Positions 51,759-61,381 are shown, counted from the first letter of the stretch. The stretch is 64,000 bases of DNA from Bacteroidaceae bacterium (GCA_017483605.1 JAFUWG010000001.1:25541-89540); one strand, 5' to 3'. Numbers and translations are program-made. Notes: generated by a model from the sequence alone, not told the origin.

Positions 51759-54035
51759 TTAAAAGTTCAGCGACAGGTGTGCCATGAAGTGGAAGGGTGC
51801 CTGTGGGGCGAAGCCGCTTTCGTAGAGGTCGGTGCTCCATGCGTATGCCTTGCCGTTGGCGTCTTTGCCCACTTCGCAGTATGCCCATCCGTTGTTGTCG
51901 TACTTGAGCGAGGTGAGGTTGTAGAGGGTCACACCGACGGTGGCACTCTGGATGTGCTTCATCTTGAACGTGTAGGACAGGTCGATGTTGTTGGTGAAGT
52001 AGTCGGAGAGGGTCATCTTGATGCTCTCGTCGCCCACCTTGGCATAGCGGAAGCCTGTGTTGGTCATGTACTGCTCGCCGATGTACTGGCTCTGCAATTG
52101 TGCCTTGAAACCTTTCCACGAGAAGGTGAGGATGTTGTTGAAGATGACATCGGGAGAGAAGGATGTGTGGGTGTCGCCGAGGTTGAGGGTGCCCTGACCG
52201 TTCCAGTCGTCGCCATCGCTATTCTCGTAGGCAATGCCATCCACGGCAGATACCGTCCAGTCCTTGTTGCGGTTCTTGCTGAAGGTGGCGTTCACGTCCC
52301 AACGGAACCACTTGACGGGCTGATAGGCGGCTTCCAACTCAATACCAGCACGATAGGACTTGCCGCTGTTGTCGTTCGAGGCAATCATCTCGCCGATTTC
52401 GTTCAGTTGTCCTGTCAGCACAAACTGGTTGGTGTACTGCATACAATAGAGATTCACGCCAGCGGTGAACTTGGCGGACTGATACTTGTAGCCCACCTCC
52501 CAGTCGGTCAGTTTCTCCGCCTTCAGATTGGCACCGATGTTATCCTCATAGTCGTTGCGGGTCGGCTCTTTGTGGGCGATGGAGAGAGAGGCGTACACAT
52601 GGTTGTGCTTGTCAATCTGATAGAAAAGACCGAATTTGGGGTTGAAGAAATCGTAGTCGTAGTGCTGGTTGAAGGAAATCTGCTGCTTCTGCTTGTCGTA
52701 GTCGTCAGTAGGACCGTTCATGCGGAGCCCCGTGTGGCGATACTGGAGGTCGGCGAAGGCACTCAACCCCTTGATGAACTCGTAGTTCACCTTGCCGTAG
52801 ATGTTGCCATCAGTCTTCTTGGCATTGTTGCGGTAGTACTCGAAGTTCGGTTCGGCGATGGCGTTGCGAGTCCAGAGGATGTTGCCGAAGTGGTCGCCGT
52901 CATACTTGTTCCATCCGCCGCCCAGCGAGGCAGTCAGCCCCTGCTTGTTGTCGTAGTTGAGCGAAGCGATGAAGCCGTAGAAGTCGTTGTCCATCTGCTT
53001 GCGGTTGATGAGGTCGCCCTTGGTTCCATCCGTGGAGGGAACGAGATTGAACTGGTAGAGTTTCTTCCCAGCCTTGTATTGCTCGTAGTAGCCCTGTCCC
53101 TTGGTGTAGTGCAGTCCTACGTTGAGGCTCAGTTCGGGCGTGAAGATTTGGTTCCACAGCAGTTGATAGTGCTGCTGATGGTAGTTGTCCGTCTGGTCTT
53201 TGTAGTAGTGGCGTTCTCCGTCCTCGGTGTAGTATTCTCCGCAGGAGTTGTAGGTGCGGCCATAGAGGCTCTGCTCATACTTGCTGGTGTAGTTCCAGGC
53301 GTGATAGGTGCGTTCCTGCCCATTGAACGTGATGAACTTCACCACCGTGTTGTCGCCGTAGTAGCCGCCTTGCAGGAAGTAACTGTTGAGTTTGACCGAT
53401 GCACGGTCAATGTAGCCGTCGCTGCTGATGTGGGAGAGTCGTCCCTGCACAGCCCAGTGGTCTTTCAGCAGTCCTGTGGAGAAGCGGAACGTCTCTTTGT
53501 TGCTGCCATACGAGCCACCCGACACGTCGAAGCCGAAGGATGGCACCATGCCAGGTTTGGCGGTCTGGATATTCACCGTGGCACCGAAAGCACCCGCACC
53601 ATTGGTCGATGTGCCCGCACCACGCTGAATCTGCACGTTCTCGGCACTCGACGCAAAGTCGGGAATGTTCACCCAGTACACCTGTGCACTCTCGGCATCG
53701 TTCATCGGGATGCCGTTGGCGGTGATGTTGATGCGTGAAGGGTCCACGCCACGCACACGCAGGGTGGTGTAGCCGATGCCGTTGCCCGCATCGCTGGAGA
53801 GTGTGACGCTGGGGGTCATGGAGAGGAGGAACGGAAGGTCTTTGCCGGTGTTCAGTTCGGCAATCTGCTCCTTGCTCACATTGGTGTGGGCAACGGGGGT
53901 GGTTTCTCCTGCACGGGTGGAAATGACGTTCACCTCGTCGAGGTCAACGGTCTTCAGCGAGTCAGCCTTGTGACTCTGTGCCATCATGCCCAGCGATGAG
54001 AGAAAGAGGCATGAGGCGAGGGTTCTTTTTACCAT
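51759..54035 (-). CDS. TonB-dependent outer-membrane thiamine receptor (OMT)
   Basis: A 758-residue TonB-dependent receptor. Signal peptide about 1-18, a TonB-box-like start (LDEVNVIST), the plug domain with TTLRVRGVDPSRINITANGIPMND-type motifs (RVRGVDPSRI, GIPMNDAES, QRGAGTSTNGAGAFG), then a 22-stranded barrel ending in a terminal Phe (MAHLSLNF). It imports thiamine across the outer membrane using TonB energy. Function follows from the operon: TPP riboswitch upstream, PnuT and thiamine kinase downstream, a layout known from Bacteroides thetaiotaomicron. The ATG at 54035 is preferred over the upstream TTG. Confidence 0.92.
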   Translation of the reverse strand: MVKRTLASCLFLSSLGMMAQSHKADSLKTVDLDEVNVISTRAGETTPVAHTNVSKEQIAELNTGKDLPFLLSMTPSVTLSSDAGNGIGYTTLRVRGVDPSRINITANGIPMNDAESAQVYWVNIPDFASSAENVQIQRGAGTSTNGAGAFGATVNIQTAKPGMVPSFGFDVSGGSYGSNKETFRFSTGLLKDHWAVQGRLSHISSDGYIDRASVKLNSYFLQGGYYGDNTVVKFITFNGQERTYHAWNYTSKYEQSLYGRTYNSCGEYYTEDGERHYYKDQTDNYHQQHYQLLWNQIFTPELSLNVGLHYTKGQGYYEQYKAGKKLYQFNLVPSTDGTKGDLINRKQMDNDFYGFIASLNYDNKQGLTASLGGGWNKYDGDHFGNILWTRNAIAEPNFEYYRNNAKKTDGNIYGKVNYEFIKGLSAFADLQYRHTGLRMNGPTDDYDKQKQQISFNQHYDYDFFNPKFGLFYQIDKHNHVYASLSIAHKEPTRNDYEDNIGANLKAEKLTDWEVGYKYQSAKFTAGVNLYCMQYTNQFVLTGQLNEIGEMIASNDNSGKSYRAGIELEAAYQPVKWFRWDVNATFSKNRNKDWTVSAVDGIAYENSDGDDWNGQGTLNLGDTHTSFSPDVIFNNILTFSWKGFKAQLQSQYIGEQYMTNTGFRYAKVGDESIKMTLSDYFTNNIDLSYTFKMKHIQSATVGVTLYNLTSLKYDNNGWAYCEVGKDANGKAYAWSTDLYESGFAPQAPFHFMAHLSLNF

Positions 54036-54160
54036 AAAAAGCAATTTAACTAAAGATTAAACAATGAAAAGGGGAGGAAGAATTGAAGGATTGAAAAATT
54101 GAAAGATTGAAGTCTTTTCAATTTTTCCGTTTTTCAACTTTTCAATTTTTTCAATGAGAA

Positions 54161-54234
54161 TCATTCCTACGGCAGCATTACCTGCATCAGGTTCATGGGT
54201 ATCATCTCAGCCCGCCGCAGCGAGCACCCCTTTA
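54161..54234 (-). promoter_or_regulatory. TPP riboswitch (THI box)
   Basis: Read on the minus strand: AGGGGTGCTCG, GGGCTGAGATGATACCC, then GAACCTGATGCAGGTAATGC and GCCGTAGGAATGA, which are all conserved parts of the TPP aptamer. It lies between the promoter box and the TonB receptor start (54035) and shuts off the thiamine operon when TPP is plentiful. Confidence 0.97.
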
Positions 54235-54246
54235 GTTAAAAACGCT

Positions 54247-54255
54247 GCAAAGGTA
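54247..54255 (-). promoter_or_regulatory. -7 box of the thiamine operon
   Basis: TACCTTTGC on the minus strand, 13 bases upstream of the TPP riboswitch. A -33 box is not clear because the region is a GTGAAAA repeat. Confidence 0.7.
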
Positions 54256-54262
54256 CGAAAAA

Positions 54263-54375
54263 AAGTGAAAAGTGAAGAGTGAAAAGTGAAAAATCTAAGT
54301 TACCTGCCATGCGGATAGTCCTTCTTTAGCAAAAGTAACTTAGATTTTTCACTTTTCACTTTTCACTTTTCACTT
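54263..54375. repeat. 41-bp inverted repeat built from GTGAAAA heptamers
   Basis: Bases 54263-54303 and 54335-54375 are inverted copies with one mismatch around a 31-base loop. Most of each arm is four copies of GTGAAAA/GTGAAGA. It separates the divergent thiamine operon and the M13 peptidase gene. Confidence 0.9.
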
Positions 54376-54383
54376 AAAAACCG

Positions 54384-54392
54384 TACCTTTGC
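54384..54392 (+). promoter_or_regulatory. -7 box of the M13 peptidase gene
   Basis: TACCTTTGC 39 bases before the ATG at 54431. No -33 box, as the region upstream is the heptamer repeat. Confidence 0.65.
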
Positions 54393-54430
54393 AACCCGAA
54401 TACACATTATATCTATATAATACGAACAAA

Positions 54431-56455
54431 ATGAAAGCAAAACACATCATTCCCATGATTGCAATGGCAATTTCGGCTTCGGCTTCGGCTCAGACGATGG
54501 GCATCAAGTTGGAGAACATGGACAAGACGGTGCAGCCAGGCACCGACTTCTACCAGTATGCCTGTGGCGGCTGGATGAAGAACAATCCGCTGGCACCAGA
54601 GTATGCACGCTTCGGCAGTTTCAACACAGTGGCGGAGGAGAACAACAAACGCATCCGCGAAATCATCGAGGGGCTCGCCGCACAGCCGCAGGAGAAAGGC
54701 TCGCTGGGACAGAAGATTGGCGACCTCTATGCCCTCCGCATGGACTCCGTGCGGCAGAACAAGGAGGGCGTGAAGCCTGTGCTCGCCGACCTCAAGCGAG
54801 TGGCGAAGGTGAAGAACACGCAGCAACTCATCGCCCTCGTCAACCAGATGAACACCGAGGGTGTGCGTTTCGGCGAACTCTGGGGCTCCTACATCGGTGC
54901 CGACATGATGTCGTCGAAGGACAACCTCTTGGAAATCTCGCAGGGCGGTTACAGCATCCAGCGTGACTACTACGTGAAGGACGACGAGGCGAACAAGAAG
55001 ATTCTCGACGCCTACAAGGAGCACATCGTCAAGATGTTCCAACTGGTGGGCGAGAAGCCAGCCGTGGCACGTCAGAAGATGGAACGCATCGTGGCACTGG
55101 AGTCTCGCATGGCACATGCCGGCAAGAGCAACGTGGAACTGCGCGACCCTGCCAGCAACTACCACAAGATGTCCTTCGCCGAGTTCACCGCCGAGTATGG
55201 CGGCTTCGACTGGAAGACCTACTTCGACGCACAGGGCATCACCGACATTGACCATCTCTCCGTCGGCCAGCCTGAGGCACTGAAAGAGGCGTTGAAAGTG
55301 CTGAAGGACACCCCCGTGGAGACCCTCAAGGATTTCCTCCAGTGGCACATCCTCGACGGGGCAGGCTCCATGCTCGGCGACGAAGTGTATGCCGAAGAGT
55401 TCGACTTCCACAACCGCATCATGACCGGTGCACAGGAGCAGCAGCCCCGCTGGAAACGCAGCGTCAACGCCGTCAACGGCGTGCTGGGCGAGGCAGTCGG
55501 ACAACTCTACGTGGAGAAGTATTTCCCCGCAGCCAACAAGGCGCGCATGGAGCAACTGGTGAAGAACCTGCAAATCGCCCTCGGCCAGCGCATCGACGCA
55601 CAGGACTGGATGAGCCCCGCCACCAAGAAGGCTGCCCACGAGAAACTCGACGCCTTCTACGTGAAAATCGGCTATCCCGACCAGTGGCGTGACTACTCCA
55701 AGATGGACATCGACCCCCAGAAGTCGCTCTACGAGAACATGAAGGAAGTCGCCAAGTGGGCACACGCCGACATGGTCGGCCGCAAGTGGAAGAAGCCCGT
55801 TGACCGCAACGAATGGTACATGACGCCACAGACCGTCAACGCCTACTACAACCCCACCACCAACGAGATATGCTTCCCTGCCGGCATCCTCCAGTACCCC
55901 TTCTTCGACATGGAAGCCGACGACGCCTTCAACTACGGAGCCATCGGCGTGGTCATTGGCCACGAGATGTCGCACGGATTCGACGACCAGGGTCGCCAGT
56001 TCGACAAGGACGGCAACTTCCGCGACTGGTGGGCTGAGGGCGACGGCGACAAGTACAACGAGCGTGCCCAAGTCATCAAGGATTTCTTCTCAGCCATCAA
56101 GGTGCTGCCCGACCTTAACGGTAACGGCGACCTCTGCTGCGGCGAGAACCTCGGCGACCACGGTGGCCTCAAGTTCGCCTACACCGCCTTCAAGAACGCC
56201 ACCCGCGAGCATCCCCTGCCCGTCAAGGAAGGCTTCACCCCCGAGCAGCGCTTCTTCCTCGCCTACGCAGGCGTGTGGGCACAGAACATCACCGAGGCAG
56301 AAATCCGCCGCCTCACCACCATGGACCCCCACTCGCTCGGCGAATGGCGTGTCAACGGAGCCCTGCCCCTCGTCGATGCCTGGTACGACGCCTTCGGCAT
56401 CACCGAAGCCGACCCCATGTTCGTGCCCGCCGACAAGAGGGTGAAGATTTGGTAA
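54431..56455 (+). CDS. pepO: M13 family zinc metallopeptidase (neprilysin/PepO type), exported
   Basis: A 674-residue exported endopeptidase with a signal peptide (about 1-20). The peptidase M13 N-terminal domain begins at QPGTDFYQYACGGWMK. The zinc site is HEMSH (His511, Glu512, His515) in VIGHEMSHGFDDQG, with the third ligand Glu in ENLGDHGG. The C-terminal end has DKRVKIW, where the family has its conserved terminal Trp. It probably digests peptides in the periplasm or outside. Codon use is strongly C-ending over the second half, so the antisense frames stay open by chance. Confidence 0.95.
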   Translation: MKAKHIIPMIAMAISASASAQTMGIKLENMDKTVQPGTDFYQYACGGWMKNNPLAPEYARFGSFNTVAEENNKRIREIIEGLAAQPQEKGSLGQKIGDLYALRMDSVRQNKEGVKPVLADLKRVAKVKNTQQLIALVNQMNTEGVRFGELWGSYIGADMMSSKDNLLEISQGGYSIQRDYYVKDDEANKKILDAYKEHIVKMFQLVGEKPAVARQKMERIVALESRMAHAGKSNVELRDPASNYHKMSFAEFTAEYGGFDWKTYFDAQGITDIDHLSVGQPEALKEALKVLKDTPVETLKDFLQWHILDGAGSMLGDEVYAEEFDFHNRIMTGAQEQQPRWKRSVNAVNGVLGEAVGQLYVEKYFPAANKARMEQLVKNLQIALGQRIDAQDWMSPATKKAAHEKLDAFYVKIGYPDQWRDYSKMDIDPQKSLYENMKEVAKWAHADMVGRKWKKPVDRNEWYMTPQTVNAYYNPTTNEICFPAGILQYPFFDMEADDAFNYGAIGVVIGHEMSHGFDDQGRQFDKDGNFRDWWAEGDGDKYNERAQVIKDFFSAIKVLPDLNGNGDLCCGENLGDHGGLKFAYTAFKNATREHPLPVKEGFTPEQRFFLAYAGVWAQNITEAEIRRLTTMDPHSLGEWRVNGALPLVDAWYDAFGITEADPMFVPADKRVKIW

Positions 56456-56460
56456 ATTCA

Positions 56461-56601
56461 ATTTACGATTTGACGATTTACAATTTACGATTTATTTTTC
56501 GATTGAGTTATTTTGTTCATTTTTTTACCGTCCGCAAGGTAAATCACAAAATCGCCAAATCGAAAAATAAATCGTAAATTGTAAATCGTCAAATCGTAAA
56601 T
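56461..56601. repeat. Perfect 44-bp inverted repeat between converging genes
   Basis: Bases 56461-56504 and 56558-56601 are exact inverted copies around a 53-base loop. Each arm is made of ATTTACGATTT/ATTTACAATTT-type pieces. It lies five bases past the M13 peptidase stop and four before the stop of the facing gene, so it probably ends both transcripts, though no classic T-run follows. Confidence 0.95.
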
Positions 56602-56605
56602 CCTT

Positions 56606-57475
56606 CTATCCTTTCACCACCGTCGTCCCCAACGCGAAAGCCTTCTCCATGTTGCCAGTCGTGTTGAAGATGTCAGCCTTGGCAGAGATGTTGTCGAGGT
56701 AGTTGATGAGTTGTGCCTCGGGAATGCAGGGGAGGACAGGACTGCCAAACTCCAGTTGCCCGTGGTGGGCAAGGATGCAGTGGACGATGAAGTTGACCTC
56801 CCGTTTGTCGATGCCCTCCTCACGCAGCAGGTTGTTCACATAGTTGGCCGACATGTAGATGTGCCCCAGCAGGAATCCGTTCTCCATCTTCTCCCCCTCC
56901 ACGCTGTACTCGCAGACCTTGCCCCAGTCGTGAAACAAGATGCCGATGATGACCCGCTCCACCTTGATGTCCTCGGGGTAGGGATAGACCGGATAGACCC
57001 CCTCCAGCAGGTGCAGCATCTGCCACGTGTGGTTCAGCAGCCCGCCCGGAAAGGCGTGGTGCACACTGGTGGCGGCAGGATATTTGCTGTAGAGCGGAAA
57101 GAGCCCCTCGGCGTGCTTCCGGATGAACGCCGCCAGCGTCCCGTCCGTGCAGAACGACAGCAGCCTCCCCACCGTGGCGTCCCACACCTCCCGCTTCACG
57201 GGGCGAGGCACCAGCGCGTAGAGCGGATGTCCCTCGGCAGGGAACTGCCCCACCACCATGTCCATGTTCGTCGCCGACTTCTTGCCCTGATAGTCACGCA
57301 AGGCAAGGAACCTGACCAGTTGCCCCACCTTGGGACCAGCCGACCTCGCCACGTCAAACACGCTGACGGTCAGCACCTCCTCGTTGTTCGCCACCTTCAG
57401 CGTCACAAACGGCGAGTTGTTGCGAGCCACGCTGTCCTGCCGGCTCAGCACGACATATTCCTTATTGTTCGTCAT
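56606..57475 (-). CDS. YhaM-like 3'-5' exoribonuclease (OB-fold + HD domain)
   Basis: A 289-residue protein. Residues ~10-95 look like an OB nucleic-acid-binding fold (FVTLKVANNEEVLTVSVFD). Residues ~140-280 are an HD phosphohydrolase domain with HHAFPGGLLNHTW, ILFHDWGKV and AHHGQLEFGSP as metal-binding segments. The pair is the YhaM layout of Firmicutes, where it trims RNA from the 3' end. A -7 box TATCTTTGC lies on the minus strand at 57505-57497. Confidence 0.88.
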   Translation of the reverse strand: MTNNKEYVVLSRQDSVARNNSPFVTLKVANNEEVLTVSVFDVARSAGPKVGQLVRFLALRDYQGKKSATNMDMVVGQFPAEGHPLYALVPRPVKREVWDATVGRLLSFCTDGTLAAFIRKHAEGLFPLYSKYPAATSVHHAFPGGLLNHTWQMLHLLEGVYPVYPYPEDIKVERVIIGILFHDWGKVCEYSVEGEKMENGFLLGHIYMSANYVNNLLREEGIDKREVNFIVHCILAHHGQLEFGSPVLPCIPEAQLINYLDNISAKADIFNTTGNMEKAFALGTTVVKG

Positions 57476-57496
57476 ACCCCTATCGTTTTTTTGCCT

Positions 57497-57505
57497 GCAA
57501 AGATA
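57497..57505 (-). promoter_or_regulatory. -7 box of the YhaM-like gene
   Basis: TATCTTTGC on the minus strand, 22 bases upstream of the ATG at 57475. Confidence 0.6.
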
Positions 57506-57616
57506 AGGCTTTTTTCACTTTTTCGAGACTTAAAATTCAAAAAAATCACCCTCAGGGGTATTTGATTTGCCTTTTCGTGTGTCTTATAGATAGAAGAACT
57601 TCTCAAAAACACGAAA

Positions 57617-60298
57617 ATGGAAACAAGAAGATGGCTAACCTTTCTATGTGCAGCCTTGTTTGCCGCAGTTGTCGATGCCCAAACGACGATTGAGGGTGCG
57701 GTGCTCGACAGTGTGGGCAATGCGGTGGATGCCTACGTGACCGTTTCGCCAAAGGGAACGGGCAACATCCTTTCCTTTGCCGATACCGATGCGAAGGGAC
57801 ATTACCGACTGTCCTTCACGTCCACAGCCGATTCGCTGACTGTGACCGCCGCAGGACTCGCCATCGGCAGTCAGGCGCGGGTGGTGGCGAACCGTTCCGG
57901 ACGCCTCGACTTCCACGTGAAGGAACAGGGAATGGAACTGAAGGAAGTGACCGTGAAGGCCGATAAGATACGGCAGAACGGCGACACGCTCAATTACCTC
58001 GTCGGAGCCTACCAGCAGCAGGGCGACCGCGTGATTGGCGATGTGCTGAAACGGATGCCGGGCATAGAGGTGGCAGACAATGGTTGCATCAACTACAACG
58101 GCAAGGCCATCAAGAAGTTCTACGTCGAAGAGATGGACTTGCTGCAAGGACGCTACGGCATTGCCACCAACAACATCAATGCCTCCGATGTGGCGACCGT
58201 TCAGGTGTTAGAAAATCATCAAGAAAAAAAGATGCTGCAAGGCAAGGAACTGACCGACGATGTAGCCATCAACCTGAAACTGAAAGACTCTGCCAAGGGG
58301 ACGGTGGCAGTGAACACCATGTTGGGTGGCGGAATGCAGGAGGCTCAAACGATTGGTGGCAATCCATTGTGGACAGCCGAATTGGTCGGCATGTACTTCG
58401 CCAAGACACGGCAGAACATGAGCCTGTATAAAGGCAACAATACGGGCGATGACGTGTCGAAAGAACTGACCTCTCACTATGGCATCAACGCCGTGCCGCT
58501 CTACCCCTTCTGTCCCATGGGTGCCATGATGCCCTCGGGGTCGGGATTGCCGCAGAAACGCACCTTCGACAACCATTCCCATGTGGTCAGCGTGAACCAC
58601 CTCGAAAAACTCTCTGCCGACAAAGAGATGACCTTCAATGTGGGCTACCACAACGACCGCATCCGTCGCGAAGGCTATACGGAAAGCGACCGCTTCCTTT
58701 CTGATCACAGCCGACTGCTCACCCAAGAGACCATGACCAGTAAGACCACCCTTCACAACCTCTCGGCACAGGCTCGCTACTGCAACAACTCGCCCACAGG
58801 TTTCCTTGCCGATGTGCTGAAGTTGGATGCTGGCTGGAACACCGACAAGGTGGATGGTCAACTTTCCTCTGCCCAAACAGGAACCATGCCTCTCAACTAC
58901 GGCGACGAACGAGTTCCCCAACACTTCCATCGTCCCTCTCTCTCCGTCTCCAACACCCTCAACACCACCCAAAACGTTGGCAAAAACATCTTCGACCTCC
59001 ACTTCTCGGCAGGCTACTCCCAACGTCCCAACACCCTCACCGTGGGCATCGACTCTCTGCTGCAAGGCACTCAGACCGTCTACTCGCAGGACGTGAACTC
59101 CCACCACATCGCCGGACGCTTCAACACCAGTTACGGCATCCGCGTGGCCGACCACTTCAGGTTCAACTACGGCATCAGTGCCTCGGCCAACCTTCACGGC
59201 ATCGTCACCGACCTCGACGGCTTCACGCCTCCTGCCGAGCACAACCAACTGAGCAACGACCTTTGGTACAACACCTACTGTCTCGCCCTCGGCCAGAGCT
59301 ACAAGTACGAGTCGCCCGACCTCGACATCACCCTCGGTCTGCCCCTTGAACTCTACACGCAGACTCTCGATGATAAAATCAGGAAAGACAAGCACGGCTA
59401 CACCCACCTGCTCTTCTTCCCCTCGCTCTCCGTGAACTGGACCATCACCCGCGACCTCTGGTTCAATGCAGGTGCCAACTACAGCAAGACCGTGGGCGAC
59501 CCGGACGGTATCTATTCTGGCTACGTCATGTCGAACTACCGTACCTTCCAGCGTTCCTATGTCGAGCAACTCTCCGAGACCAAGAACTACGGTGCCAATG
59601 CCTCGCTTCGCTACCGCAGTGCCATCCGCGCCCTCTTTGCCAACATAGGCTTCAACTATCGCCGCACCCACGACAACCAAATCTACGGCTACTCCTACGA
59701 AGGAGCCACCAGCGTGGTGCAAGCCGTCAATCAGCCCACCATCGCCAGCAGTTACGGTCTGAGCGGCGAGGCAAGCAAAGGCTTCGACTTTCTCCGTTCC
59801 TCCATCCGTGTCTTCGGCAGTTACAGCCTCTCCGAGAGCGAGCGTCTCATCAGTCAGAGCCTCTATCAGTTCCATGCCCAGAGTCTCAGTTACGGCGGTG
59901 CCCTCTCGTTCAGCCCCTTCGAGTGGATGGGTGTAGTTTATAGCAGCGGCTTCAGCCAGAGCCGCAGTTATACAGACGGGCATCGCGACCAGTCTACCAC
60001 CGTCCGCAGCAACACGCAGCGCCTCTCCATGAGCGTCTATCCCACCAAGACCCTCACGCTGTCCCTCGCCGCCGAGGACAACTACAACAACCTGACCGCC
60101 GAGAACCGCCACGCCTGGTTCGGCGATGCCTCTGCCAAACTGAAATTGAAGCACATCGACCTCGAACTGCAACTCAACAACCTCTTCGACCAGCGGCAGT
60201 ACACACGCGTCTCCTACAGCGGTCTCGACATCTACACCCAGACTTCGCAACTGCGTCCCCGCAATGCCATCCTCACCGTCAGATTCAAACTATTGTAA
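57617..60298 (+). CDS. TonB-receptor-like outer-membrane beta-barrel protein
   Basis: An 893-residue outer-membrane protein. Signal peptide about 1-21; residues ~22-105 are a carboxypeptidase-regulatory-like Ig domain (IEGAVLDSVGNAVDAYVTV); a plug-like region follows (VIGDVLKRMPGIEVADNG, KKFYVEEMDLLQGRYGIAT), and the rest is a barrel. It belongs to the outer-membrane beta-barrel family often encoded just before GLPGLI proteins, as here. No typical TonB box is seen. The function may be export or uptake of an unknown substrate together with the three GLPGLI proteins. Confidence 0.85.
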   Translation: METRRWLTFLCAALFAAVVDAQTTIEGAVLDSVGNAVDAYVTVSPKGTGNILSFADTDAKGHYRLSFTSTADSLTVTAAGLAIGSQARVVANRSGRLDFHVKEQGMELKEVTVKADKIRQNGDTLNYLVGAYQQQGDRVIGDVLKRMPGIEVADNGCINYNGKAIKKFYVEEMDLLQGRYGIATNNINASDVATVQVLENHQEKKMLQGKELTDDVAINLKLKDSAKGTVAVNTMLGGGMQEAQTIGGNPLWTAELVGMYFAKTRQNMSLYKGNNTGDDVSKELTSHYGINAVPLYPFCPMGAMMPSGSGLPQKRTFDNHSHVVSVNHLEKLSADKEMTFNVGYHNDRIRREGYTESDRFLSDHSRLLTQETMTSKTTLHNLSAQARYCNNSPTGFLADVLKLDAGWNTDKVDGQLSSAQTGTMPLNYGDERVPQHFHRPSLSVSNTLNTTQNVGKNIFDLHFSAGYSQRPNTLTVGIDSLLQGTQTVYSQDVNSHHIAGRFNTSYGIRVADHFRFNYGISASANLHGIVTDLDGFTPPAEHNQLSNDLWYNTYCLALGQSYKYESPDLDITLGLPLELYTQTLDDKIRKDKHGYTHLLFFPSLSVNWTITRDLWFNAGANYSKTVGDPDGIYSGYVMSNYRTFQRSYVEQLSETKNYGANASLRYRSAIRALFANIGFNYRRTHDNQIYGYSYEGATSVVQAVNQPTIASSYGLSGEASKGFDFLRSSIRVFGSYSLSESERLISQSLYQFHAQSLSYGGALSFSPFEWMGVVYSSGFSQSRSYTDGHRDQSTTVRSNTQRLSMSVYPTKTLTLSLAAEDNYNNLTAENRHAWFGDASAKLKLKHIDLELQLNNLFDQRQYTRVSYSGLDIYTQTSQLRPRNAILTVRFKLL

Positions 60299-60320
60299 AA
60301 CTCTATAAACATCAAGCATC

Positions 60321-61223
60321 ATGAACAAATTATCAAAAAAGTCGCTTGGCTCGTCCAAGAAAATCATCACCATCATCCTTGCTCTCGCCGCCGTGTGCGG
60401 TGGGGCGAATGCACAGCAGAAGCAGAGCACGGCCACCCGTCCGCGAATGGTGGACTACGGCGTGGTGAAAGCCACAGTGATAGGCACAAGCAACATCCGC
60501 ATCCTCTACGCCTTCAATGCTAAGGACTTGAAGGACGAAGACACATGGATAGACTGTGGGCAATTGCTTACGGACAAGGGCATGACGCAGTATGCAAGCC
60601 ACTTCCTTGCTGAAAACGACGAGGCTCTGCGGCAGTGGCTAAAGGCCAATCCCCGCAAGTCGTACTATCCCAATGCACTCAAGTTGAAGGGCTTCCGAAA
60701 GGATATTTGGTCGGAGTATCAGTACTCGCAAATCTTCGTTCGTGGCAAAGAACTGACGGAGTGGGCAGTGATGCCAGCGGCTGAATATACACAATACCGC
60801 TACAAAGAGCCGTGGCCGTCGATGCAGTGGACGCTCGCCAACGAGAAGCAGACCATCTGCGGCTATCAATGCCAAAAAGCTACTTGCCACTGGCGCGGGC
60901 GCGACTACGAGGCATGGTTTACGTCAGCCATTCCCCTGAAGTCCGGCCCGTGGAAATTCGGCGGACTTCCGGGACTTATTATGAAAATCTACGATACGAA
61001 GTACCTCTACACGTGGGAGGCTGTCAGCGTGGAGAACGGTTCGTTTCCCATCTACCAGTTAGAGGAACGTTTCTTCAAGGACACTGACCGCAAGAAGGTG
61101 TGGAAGATGCAGCGCGACTGGAACGTGAAGTACAACGAACTGTCGGGCCGCATGTATAACGGCACCATGCAGATTCGCACCGAACGCTACCCCTACGACC
61201 AATTAGAACTGCCGGAGCAGTGA
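60321..61223 (+). CDS. GLPGLI family protein, copy 1
   Basis: A 300-residue exported protein with a signal peptide (about 1-31) and the family name motif in FGGLPGLIMKIYD near residue 215. WRGRDYEAWFTSAIP and a CQKATC pair (Cys-rich, maybe a disulfide) precede it. GLPGLI proteins are periplasmic, of unknown function, and cluster with TonB-type barrels. It follows the barrel gene by 22 bases. Two paralogues lie beyond a toxin-antitoxin insertion. Confidence 0.9.
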   Translation: MNKLSKKSLGSSKKIITIILALAAVCGGANAQQKQSTATRPRMVDYGVVKATVIGTSNIRILYAFNAKDLKDEDTWIDCGQLLTDKGMTQYASHFLAENDEALRQWLKANPRKSYYPNALKLKGFRKDIWSEYQYSQIFVRGKELTEWAVMPAAEYTQYRYKEPWPSMQWTLANEKQTICGYQCQKATCHWRGRDYEAWFTSAIPLKSGPWKFGGLPGLIMKIYDTKYLYTWEAVSVENGSFPIYQLEERFFKDTDRKKVWKMQRDWNVKYNELSGRMYNGTMQIRTERYPYDQLELPEQ

Positions 61224-61344
61224 GAGCAGGACCAAACTTGTTTGGATTCTGCCTAGTCGCGACGGAAGAAGAACGAAGTTCAACAGGAATAGGAATCCGA
61301 AAAAGAAAAGAAGACATGTGCATACGAAACATACAGGGACAAAA

Positions 61345-61374
61345 ATCCCGCTCAACCCTGATGGGGAGCGGGAT
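61345..61374 (-). terminator. Terminator of the MazF toxin operon
   Basis: ATCCCGCTC (61345-61353) pairs with GAGCGGGAT (61366-61374). On the minus strand the stem ends in a T-run (AAAAAT on the plus strand, 61341-61346), just past the toxin stop at 61382. Confidence 0.85.
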
Positions 61375-61381
61375 GAATGTG

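Noticed and set aside
51777-53738. 653-residue frame opposite the TonB receptor
   Set aside because: It is the complement of a clear receptor gene under a TPP riboswitch and has no domain signature.
54413-56071. 552-residue antisense frame opposite the M13 peptidase
   Set aside because: It arises from C-ending codon use in the real gene on the other strand. It has no start context, promoter or recognisable domain.
58208-60250. 680-residue antisense frame opposite the outer-membrane barrel
   Set aside because: Same reason: a mirror of strongly biased codons, with valine and glycine runs and no known fold.
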